NCBI RefSeq assembly: GCF_900109145.1
Contig: NZ_FNYY01000008.1
Location: forward strand, 1 to 64,000
Reading direction: 5' to 3'
Length of the DNA stretch: 64,000 bases
Source of the DNA: Marinovum algicola
GTDB taxonomy: Bacteria; Pseudomonadota; Alphaproteobacteria; Rhodobacterales; Rhodobacteraceae
In this document: one piece after another, positions 57,210 to 64,000 of the stretch
Layout: the number at the start of each line of letters is the position of its first letter
Numbering within the stretch: position 1 is the stretch's first letter
Notes under the pieces: model-generated
Database searches by the model: none
The model's input: the letters and a program-made list of their open reading frames with translations, nothing else
Told to the model about the DNA's origin: nothing
Program-made: the position numbers and the translations under genes

Positions 57210-59459
57210 ATGTCAGATTTTCGCAAGACCAGGATCACCCGCCCCATCCACCGCCGGGCCAGGACGGCTCTGCCGCAGATGTCAGAGACCGAGGCGGAGG
57301 CGCTCAATGCCGGTGAGGTCTGGTGGGAAGCCGAGCTGTTCTCGGGCAATCCCGATTACGACAAGCTGCATGCGGTGGCTGAGCCCAGGCTCAGCGACGA
57401 AGAGCGCGCCTTTCTCGAGGGGCCCTGCGAAGAGCTTTGCGCGATGATCGACGACTGGGACATCAACCAGCGCGACGCCGATCTGCCGCCAGAGGTCTGG
57501 GAGTTCCTGCGCACGCAGAAATTCTTTGGCATGATCATCGAGAAGAAACACGGCGGCCTCGGCTTTTCCGCCTACGCCCATTCCGAGGTGGTCCGCTATA
57601 TCGCCACCCGCTCGGTTGCCGCGGCCGTCACCGTCATGGTGCCCAATTCGCTGGGCCCCGGCGAGCTGTTGCACATGTTCGGCACCGAGGCGCAGAAGGA
57701 TCACTGGCTGCCGCGCCTCGCCGACGGTCGCGAGCTGCCCGCCTTTGGCCTGACCAGCGCCGAGGCCGGTTCCGACGCCTCCGCCATGCGCGACGAGGGC
57801 ATTGTCGAGAAAGGCATGTGGCAGGGCGAAGAGGTGCTGGGCATCCGGCTCAACTGGTCCAAGCGCTATATCACCCTGTCGCCGAAGTGCACCGTTCTGG
57901 GGCTGGCCTTCAAACTGCGTGATCCCGAGGGGCATCTGGGCGGCATGGAAGAGGTCGGCATCACCTGCGCGCTGGTGCCCGCCGATCTGCCCGGGGTCGA
58001 GACCGGGCGGCGCCATATTCCGTCCTCGACCATGTTCCTCAACGGGCCGACCACCGGCGAGGACGTCTTCATCCCGCTCGATCACATTATCGGCGGCCAG
58101 GAATATGCCGGCCGCGGCTGGATGATGTTGATGTCGGCGCTGGCCGCGGGGCGGGGCATTTCGCTGCCCTCGATGGGCTGTGCCGCGATCGGTTTTTCCG
58201 CCCATACCACCGGCGCCTATGCCCGTGTCCGCGAGCAGTTCAACCTGCCGATCGGCAAATTTGGCGGAATTCAGGCGCGGCTGGCGCAGCTTGCCGCCGA
58301 CGCCTACCTGATGGATGGCGCACGGCGACTGACCTGCGCCGGGCTGGACGAGGGCAGGGCGCTTTCGGTGATCTCGGCGATCATGAAGGCGCATGCGACT
58401 TTTCGCATGCGCGAGGCGGTGAACGATGCGATGGACGTGCATTCCGGCAAGGCGGTGATCGACGGGCCGACGAATTACCTGCTGCCGCTCTATCGCGCGG
58501 TACCGATCGGCATCACCGTCGAAGGCGCCAATATCGTCACACGCTCGCTTATCATCTTTGGCCAGGGCGCGATCCGGGCGCATCCGCATCTGCTGGATGA
58601 GATGCAGGCCTTGCAGATCGAAGACGAGGACGAGAGCCTCGAAGCCTTCGACAAGGCGTTCTGGTCGCATGTCGGCCATGCGCTGAAGACCGTCGGCCGC
58701 AGCCTGTCGCGCGCCTGGAGCGGCGGAAAGCTGGCCTCGGCCCCGCGCAAGGCCGGGGCCGCGACGCCGATCTATCGCCAGCTGTCGCGCTGGGCGGCGT
58801 CTTATGCGCTGGTGGCCGATCTCTGCTTCCTGACCCTGGGCGGCGAACTCAAGCGGCGCGAGATGATCTCGGCCCGGATGGGCGACATCCTGTCGGAAAT
58901 GTACCTGCTCTCCGGGGCGCTCAAGCGCTGGCAGGACGAGGGGCAGCAGAAGGCCGATCTGCCGGTGCTGGAATATGCCGCCGCACGCAGCTTTGCCGGC
59001 ATGCGTCGGGCGCTTGACGAGGTGCTGGCCAATCTGCCCGCCCGCTGGGCCGGCTGGCTGGGCCGTGCGCTCACCCTTCCCGGCGGCAGCGCACGCGGCC
59101 CCGACGACCGGCTGACGGTGCGCGTCGCCAATCTCCTGCTCGAACCCTCAGCGGCCCGTGACCGTATCACCGGGCGGCTGCATGGCGGTTGCGATCGCAA
59201 TGGCGTCGGCGCGCTCAACGCTGCCTTTGCCGCCGTGATCGACGCTGCGCCGCTGATGAAGCGCCTGCGCGAAAGCGGCCACAGCCCCGACAGCGCGCTT
59301 GATGCCGGGATCATTTCCGAAGCCGACCGCACACGCATTTCAGATATGGAGGACAAGGTGTCTCAGACAATCGCCGTTGACGATTTCTCGCCCAAGGACC
59401 TCGCCAGCTATTACCCCGGGCTGGAGGCCAGCGACAGCGAAAGGATGGCCGCACAATGA
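57210..59459 (+). CDS. FadE-type acyl-CoA dehydrogenase
   Basis: A 749-residue acyl-CoA dehydrogenase of the long FadE class. After an N-terminal extension the dehydrogenase core (about 75-480) shows QKFFGMIIEKKHGGLGFSAYAHSEVV, LPAFGLTSAEAGSDASAM (FAD loop) and GITVEGANIVTRSLIIFGQGAIRAHP. A C-terminal DUF1974 domain (about 500-745) contains NLLLEPSAARDRITGRLHGGCD. It oxidises fatty acyl-CoA to enoyl-CoA, first step of beta-oxidation. Its stop overlaps the thiolase gene. Confidence 0.92.
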   Translation: MSDFRKTRITRPIHRRARTALPQMSETEAEALNAGEVWWEAELFSGNPDYDKLHAVAEPRLSDEERAFLEGPCEELCAMIDDWDINQRDADLPPEVWEFLRTQKFFGMIIEKKHGGLGFSAYAHSEVVRYIATRSVAAAVTVMVPNSLGPGELLHMFGTEAQKDHWLPRLADGRELPAFGLTSAEAGSDASAMRDEGIVEKGMWQGEEVLGIRLNWSKRYITLSPKCTVLGLAFKLRDPEGHLGGMEEVGITCALVPADLPGVETGRRHIPSSTMFLNGPTTGEDVFIPLDHIIGGQEYAGRGWMMLMSALAAGRGISLPSMGCAAIGFSAHTTGAYARVREQFNLPIGKFGGIQARLAQLAADAYLMDGARRLTCAGLDEGRALSVISAIMKAHATFRMREAVNDAMDVHSGKAVIDGPTNYLLPLYRAVPIGITVEGANIVTRSLIIFGQGAIRAHPHLLDEMQALQIEDEDESLEAFDKAFWSHVGHALKTVGRSLSRAWSGGKLASAPRKAGAATPIYRQLSRWAASYALVADLCFLTLGGELKRREMISARMGDILSEMYLLSGALKRWQDEGQQKADLPVLEYAAARSFAGMRRALDEVLANLPARWAGWLGRALTLPGGSARGPDDRLTVRVANLLLEPSAARDRITGRLHGGCDRNGVGALNAAFAAVIDAAPLMKRLRESGHSPDSALDAGIISEADRTRISDMEDKVSQTIAVDDFSPKDLASYYPGLEASDSERMAAQ

Positions 59460-60739
59460 CCCGAACTGTCTATCTCGTCGATGGCGCCCGCACGCCCTTC
59501 CTCAAGGCCCGCGGCAAGCCCGGCCCCTTCACCCCGGTCGATCTCGCGGTGCAGGCCGGCCGGCCGCTGCTGGCGCGCCAGCCGTTTGACCGCAAGAGCT
59601 TTGATCTCGTCATCCTTGGCTGTGTCAATGTCATCGCCGACGAGATGAACCCGGCCCGCGTTGCCGCCCTCCGGCTGGGGTTGGGCGAAGCGATGGTGGC
59701 CTTTACCGTGCAGATCAATTGCGGCTCGGGCATGCAATCGATCGATACCGCCTTTCGCTACATCCGCGAGGGCAAACATGACATGATCCTCGCCGGCGGA
59801 ACCGAGGCGCTGAGCCATGCGCCGCTGGTTCTGCGGCAGAGCGCGGTGGAATGGTTCGGCCAGATGTCGCAGGCCAAGGGGCCCATCGAGCAGGCCAAGG
59901 CGATGACCGGTCTGCGCCCCGAATTCTTCAAGCCCGTGGTCGGGCTGGAACGCGGGCTGACCGACCCGATCACCGATCTCAACATGGGTCAGACCGCGGA
60001 GGTGCTGGCGCATCGTTTCGGCATCACCCGCCAGACCGCCGACGCCTATGCGATGGAAAGCCACCACCGGCTGGCCCGGGCGCAGCGCGAAGGCTGGCTC
60101 GAGGACGAGGTCATGCCCGCCTTTACCCGCGACGGTGTGGCGCATGAACATGATGACGGCGTGCGGCCGGACAGCGACATGGAGGGGCTGGCCAAGCCCG
60201 GCCCGGCCTTCGAACGGCCGTATGGCAAGGTCACGGCGGGCAATTCCAGCCAGATCACCGATGGCGCCTCCTGGGTCATCGTCGCCTCGGAAGAGGCGGT
60301 CGAGAGACATGGGCTGACACCGCTGGCCCGCATCGTCGACAGCGAATGGGCGGCGCTCGACCCCTCGGTGATGGGGCTTGGGCCGGTGCTCTGTTCGACC
60401 GCGCTGGCGCGGCGGCACGACCTCGGCGCTCAAGATATCGACCTCTGGGAGCTGAACGAAGCCTTTGCGGCGCAGGTGCTGTCCTGCCTCGCGGCGTGGA
60501 AAGACCCGGAGTTCTGCCGCGAGGTGCTCGGGCTCGACGGCGCCTTCGGCGCGCCCGACCGCGACGATCTGAATATCGATGGCGGCGCGATCTCGCTGGG
60601 CCATCCCGTGGGCACCAGCGGCAACCGTATCGTGCTGCACCTTGCCAAAGCCATGAAACGGCGCGGCGACACATCCGGCATCGCCACCGAATGCATCGGC
60701 GGCGGTCTGGGCGGCGCCATGTTGCTGGAGGCTGTGTGA
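59456..60739 (+). CDS. fadI: acetyl-CoA acyltransferase (FadI-type thiolase)
   Basis: A 427-residue thiolase with the nucleophilic Cys in FTVQINCGSGMQSIDTA, the catalytic His in GGAISLGHPVGTSGNRIVLHLA and the second Cys in ATECIGGGLGGAML. It cleaves 3-ketoacyl-CoA to acetyl-CoA plus a shortened acyl-CoA. It begins in an ATGA overlap with the FadE-type gene and its stop shares bases with the FadJ start, so the three enzymes are produced together. Confidence 0.93.
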   Translation: MTRTVYLVDGARTPFLKARGKPGPFTPVDLAVQAGRPLLARQPFDRKSFDLVILGCVNVIADEMNPARVAALRLGLGEAMVAFTVQINCGSGMQSIDTAFRYIREGKHDMILAGGTEALSHAPLVLRQSAVEWFGQMSQAKGPIEQAKAMTGLRPEFFKPVVGLERGLTDPITDLNMGQTAEVLAHRFGITRQTADAYAMESHHRLARAQREGWLEDEVMPAFTRDGVAHEHDDGVRPDSDMEGLAKPGPAFERPYGKVTAGNSSQITDGASWVIVASEEAVERHGLTPLARIVDSEWAALDPSVMGLGPVLCSTALARRHDLGAQDIDLWELNEAFAAQVLSCLAAWKDPEFCREVLGLDGAFGAPDRDDLNIDGGAISLGHPVGTSGNRIVLHLAKAMKRRGDTSGIATECIGGGLGGAMLLEAV

Positions 60740-62802
60740 TGACCGGACCTGTGCTTTCCTTTCTCGGCGAAACCCATTGCGAGCTTGGCCCCGCTGCCGA
60801 TGCCTCCGGCCACCCCTGGCGGCATGGCGAGGCCGACGGCATCCACTGGCTGGTGCTCGATTGCGAGGGCAGTTCGGTCAACACCGTCTCGGAGCAGGTG
60901 CTGACCGGGCTCGATGCCGCGCTGGATCAGATCGGCACGCCGCGGGCGCTGGTGATCCGCTCGGCCAAGCCGGCGGGTTTTGCCGCCGGCGCGGATATCG
61001 ACAGTTTCAACGACATGCGCGATCAGGGCGCGGCGGCGCTCCTGCAACAGGGCCATGCCGTGCTTGACCGGCTGGAGGCGCTGGACTGTCCGACCATCGC
61101 AATCGTCCACGGCGCGGCGCTGGGCGCGGGGTTCGAGATCGCGCTCGCCTGTGACCACCGGATTGCCATCGACGGCGCGAAATTCGGCTTTCCCGAGGTC
61201 AACCTGGGCCTGCATCCCGGGCTGGGCGGCAGTTTCCGCCTGACCGGGCTGATCGACCCGACCGAGGCGATGACGCTGATGCTCACCGGCAAGAGCGCGC
61301 ATACCGCCAAGGCCGAGCGGCTTGGCATCGTCGACGCCGTGACCGAAGAGCGCCATGTCGCCGCCGCCGTCGCGGCCATCGCCGAGGGTGAGAACGACCG
61401 CCCCGAGCCGGGCCTGAAATCCCGCGCCTTCCGGATCGAAGCGGCGCGCAGCTATGCCGCCGGCCGGATGCGCAGCGAAACCGAGAAAAAGGCGCCACGG
61501 GCGCATTATCCCGCGCCCTATGCGCTGATTGATATCTGGGAGAAATACGGCGACGACCGTGACCGGATGCAAAAGGCCGAGATCGAGAGCTTTGCCGATC
61601 TGCTCGACAGCGAGACCTCGCGCAACCTGCGGCGGGTGTTCTTCCTGCGGCAACGACTCAAGGCCGAGACGCGGGGCGCTGACGGCATTTCCCATGTGCA
61701 TGTGATCGGCGCCGGCGCCATGGGCGCGGAAATCGCCGCCTGGGCCGCCATTCAGGGCAAGCAGGTGACCCTTGGCGACGTCAAGCTCGCGCCGCTGGGC
61801 CAGGCCGTGAAGGCCGCCGCCCAGACCTGCCTCGACAAGCACCTGAGCAGCGGCGAGACACGCGACGCGCTCGACCGGCTGATGCCGGATCCGCGCGGCT
61901 ACGGTCTGGCCCGGGCCGACCTGGTGATCGAGGCCGCGCCGGAGGATGCCGATCTGAAATCCGGGATCTATCGCGAGGTCGGCAAAAAGCTGAAAGACGG
62001 GGCCATCCTTGCCAGCAACACCTCGAGCCTGCGGCTCGAGACGCTCAAGGACGGCGTCGCCGATCCGACGCGCTTTGCCGGTCTGCATTTCTTCAACCCG
62101 GTGTCCAGGATGCAACTGGTCGAGGTGGTCCGCCTTGAGACCACCGATGACGCCGTGCTGCGCCGTCTGGCGGCGTTCTGCGGTGCCATCGACCGGTTGC
62201 CGGTGCGGGTCGCCGATGCCCCCGGCTTTCTCGTCAATCGCGCGCTGACGCCTTATCTGATGGAGGCGATGGTGCTGATGGACGAAGGCATCGACAAGGA
62301 GGTGATCGACCGCGCCGCGCTCGATTTCGGCATGCCTATGGGGCCGGTGGCACTGGCCGATCAGGTCGGGTTGGACATCGGGCTGCATGTGGCGACAAGC
62401 CTGTCCGAGGCCCTCGACAAGCCGATGCCGCCGATCAGCCAGCGCCTGCGCGACAAGGTCGAGGCGGGCGAGACCGGCAAGAAGGCGGGCAAGGGCTTTT
62501 ACGACTGGTCCGATGGCACGCCGCATCCGCAGGCCGAGGACGCCCCGCCCGAGGATCTGACAGACCGGCTGATCCTGCCGATGCTCGATGCCTGCGTCGC
62601 CTGCCTGCGCAAGGGGGTGGCCCGCAGCGCCGACGAGGTGGATGGAGCGATGATCTTTGCCACCGGCTTTGCGCCGTTCCGCGGCGGGCCGATGCACTAT
62701 GCCCGCACCCGGGGCCACGCCGAGATCGCCGACCGTCTCGACACCCTGGCCGAGCGTCACGGGCCGCGGTTTGCCGCCGACCGGGGCTGGCGTGAGATGT
62801 GA
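60739..62802 (+). CDS. fadJ: FadJ-type multifunctional enoyl-CoA hydratase / 3-hydroxyacyl-CoA dehydrogenase
   Basis: A 687-residue bifunctional enzyme. The N-terminal hydratase domain (about 15-190) has GFAAGADIDSF and GAALGAGFEIALACDHRIAIDGAKFGFPEVNLGLHPGLGG with the catalytic Glu pair. The dehydrogenase domain (about 305-590) has VIGAGAMGAEIAAWAAIQG and the catalytic His in GLHFFNPVSRMQLVEVV. The C-terminal part completes the 3-hydroxyacyl-CoA dehydrogenase. The start at 60739 is the base shared with the thiolase stop. It performs steps two and three of the cycle. Confidence 0.93.
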   Translation: MTGPVLSFLGETHCELGPAADASGHPWRHGEADGIHWLVLDCEGSSVNTVSEQVLTGLDAALDQIGTPRALVIRSAKPAGFAAGADIDSFNDMRDQGAAALLQQGHAVLDRLEALDCPTIAIVHGAALGAGFEIALACDHRIAIDGAKFGFPEVNLGLHPGLGGSFRLTGLIDPTEAMTLMLTGKSAHTAKAERLGIVDAVTEERHVAAAVAAIAEGENDRPEPGLKSRAFRIEAARSYAAGRMRSETEKKAPRAHYPAPYALIDIWEKYGDDRDRMQKAEIESFADLLDSETSRNLRRVFFLRQRLKAETRGADGISHVHVIGAGAMGAEIAAWAAIQGKQVTLGDVKLAPLGQAVKAAAQTCLDKHLSSGETRDALDRLMPDPRGYGLARADLVIEAAPEDADLKSGIYREVGKKLKDGAILASNTSSLRLETLKDGVADPTRFAGLHFFNPVSRMQLVEVVRLETTDDAVLRRLAAFCGAIDRLPVRVADAPGFLVNRALTPYLMEAMVLMDEGIDKEVIDRAALDFGMPMGPVALADQVGLDIGLHVATSLSEALDKPMPPISQRLRDKVEAGETGKKAGKGFYDWSDGTPHPQAEDAPPEDLTDRLILPMLDACVACLRKGVARSADEVDGAMIFATGFAPFRGGPMHYARTRGHAEIADRLDTLAERHGPRFAADRGWREM

Positions 62803-64000
62803 TGCAGCGATTGCACGACGCCGAGGCCGCCGCCCGCGAGATCGTCGCCAGGACCGGCGGCGAGATCCGGCTGGCGCTGCCTCTGGGGCTGGGCAAGCCG
62901 GTGCGGCTGGTCAACGCGCTGGTCAAGCTGGCCTGTGACGACCCGTCGATCCGGCTGGCCATCTTCACCGCGCTGACACTGGAGCCGCCCGATCCCGGTT
63001 CGGGGATGAAGGCGCGGTTTCTGGGGCCGGCAAAGGACCGGCTGTTTGGCGCCTATCCGGCGCTGCTTTATGCCGAGCTGCTGCGCCGCGATGCGCTGCC
63101 CGACAATATCACGGTGAACGAATTCTTTCTGCTGGCCGGCCGCTGGCTCGGCGTGGCGCCGATGCAGCAGGCCTATATTTCGGCCAATTACACCCATGCC
63201 CGCGACGTGCTGATCGCGCAAGAGCCCAATGTGCTGGCCCAGCTCGTCTCGGAACAGGACGGTTCTTTCAGCCTGTCGGGCAACACCGATATTTCCGCCG
63301 ATCTCTTTGCCATGCGCGCCGAGGGCAAGCTCGATTTCGTCGCCGTAGGCGAGGTGCACCCCGATCTGCCCTTCATGCAGGGGCCCGGAGCGGTGCTGAC
63401 GCCGGAAGCCTTTCACCTCACCCTCGTGCCCGAACCTTACGAGCTGTTCTCGGCGGTAAAGCGCCCGGTCGATGCGGCCGCCCATGCCATCGGCCTGCAT
63501 GTGTCGCGGCTGATCGCCGATGGCGGCACCTTGCAGATCGGCATCGGCGCGATCGGCGATGCGGTGGCCCATGCGCTGCTTCTGCGCCACAGTGGCGCGG
63601 CGCCGCCAATCCAGCGCGCCGCGCCCTTCGATCTGCCTGCGCCCGGCGGCCCGTTCGAAGAGGGCCTGCACGGCGTGACCGAGATGCTGGTCGGCGGGTT
63701 GCTGGCGTTGTTCGAGGCGGGCGTCGTCCGGCGCGAAGTCGACGGCCATGCGATTGCCGCCGGCTTCTTTGTCGATACCCGCGATTTCTATCGCCGCCTG
63801 CGCGAGATGCCGCGCGAGGAACGTGCCCGCATTGCCATGACGCCGGTGAGTTTCACCAACGCGCTTTACGGCAACGAGGCCGAGAAGCGCACCGCACGGG
63901 TCAAGGCGCGTTTTGTCAACGGGGCGATGCAGGTCTCGGTGATGGGCGACGTGATGTCCGACACGGTTGAAAACGGCCAGGTGGTGAGCGGCGTCGGCGG
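62802..64000 (+). CDS. acetyl-CoA hydrolase/transferase family protein, C-terminus cut by window edge
   Basis: An open frame from the ATG at 62802, overlapping the FadJ stop, runs to the window end for 399 codons without a stop. The family is shown by AAREIVARTGGEIRLALPLGLGKPVRLVNALV, FVAVGEVHPDLPFMQGPGA, ADGGTLQIGIGAIGDAVAHALLLRHSG and, late, FVNGAMQVSVMGDVMSDTVENGQVVSGVGG, which leads into the C-terminal CoA-transferase domain. It would interconvert acetyl-CoA and acetate or move CoA between acyl groups. The operon context links it to fatty-acid use. Confidence 0.87.
   Translation, partial: MQRLHDAEAAAREIVARTGGEIRLALPLGLGKPVRLVNALVKLACDDPSIRLAIFTALTLEPPDPGSGMKARFLGPAKDRLFGAYPALLYAELLRRDALPDNITVNEFFLLAGRWLGVAPMQQAYISANYTHARDVLIAQEPNVLAQLVSEQDGSFSLSGNTDISADLFAMRAEGKLDFVAVGEVHPDLPFMQGPGAVLTPEAFHLTLVPEPYELFSAVKRPVDAAAHAIGLHVSRLIADGGTLQIGIGAIGDAVAHALLLRHSGAAPPIQRAAPFDLPAPGGPFEEGLHGVTEMLVGGLLALFEAGVVRREVDGHAIAAGFFVDTRDFYRRLREMPREERARIAMTPVSFTNALYGNEAEKRTARVKARFVNGAMQVSVMGDVMSDTVENGQVVSGVG

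Noticed and set aside
60430-62760. Minus-strand open frame of about 776 codons opposite the FadI/FadJ genes
   Set aside because: Shadow of high-GC coding DNA; no ribosome site and no recognisable family.

Overview
The window reads as chromosomal DNA of a high-GC alphaproteobacterium, most likely Rhodobacteraceae (Roseobacter group). Supporting signs are TRAP transporters, an hmu heme operon divergent from its TonB-dependent receptor, and a PhyR-NepR-EcfG general stress locus with a HisKA_2-type kinase beside it. Genes are tightly packed, with many ATGA stop/start overlaps. I saw no rRNA, tRNA, CRISPR array or prophage. The only mobile DNA is the end of an IS3-family element at the left edge.

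Layout. 1-350: IS3 element end with a programmed-frameshift signal. 0.5-7.9 kb: a TRAP transporter with a cupin, an M20 amidohydrolase, an ornithine-cyclodeaminase-family enzyme, a LysR regulator, RidA and an RraA-like protein. This looks like uptake and breakdown of a nitrogenous compound whose identity I cannot read. 8.0-13.3 kb: a five-gene dipeptide/oligopeptide-type ABC transporter. 13.3-19.7 kb: heme uptake (hmuSTUV, the receptor hmuR, and a frameshifted heme-monooxygenase-like gene). 19.9-26.0 kb: a ferric-siderophore-type ABC transporter facing a private ExbB-ExbD-ExbD-TonB energising operon. The hmu, siderophore and exbB promoters share a similar 17-bp motif, a candidate iron operator. 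26.2-37.6 kb: a non-phosphorylating deoxy-sugar (L-fucose-type) pathway with its own ABC importer, GntR regulator, mutarotase, dehydrogenase, lactonase, dehydratase, ketodeoxyfuconate dehydrogenase and hydrolase. 37.9-42.9 kb: a GAF histidine kinase, trpS, a rhomboid-like protein lacking catalytic residues, an AI-2E-family membrane protein and a Crp/Fnr regulator.

43-57 kb is the most interesting part: a general stress response island. It holds phyR, nepR, ecfG, a PhyK-like kinase, and a second, unlinked NepR-like gene of 51 codons. Around them are small membrane and envelope proteins (CsbD, PNPOx-like, HdeD, DUF883-like, holin-like, DUF3618, YihY, a double PRC-barrel protein, ExoD, DUF1328, PLDc_N). 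By eye I find 12-13 promoter-like sites of the EcfG form GGAAC-N16/17-NGTT, almost all 25-85 bp upstream of a start codon. They suggest that most of this island is one stress regulon that includes its own regulators.

55.7-64.0 kb: a pyridine-nucleotide disulfide oxidoreductase, then a fatty-acid beta-oxidation operon (FadE-like acyl-CoA dehydrogenase, thiolase, FadJ-like multifunctional enzyme, acetyl-CoA hydrolase/transferase cut by the window edge).
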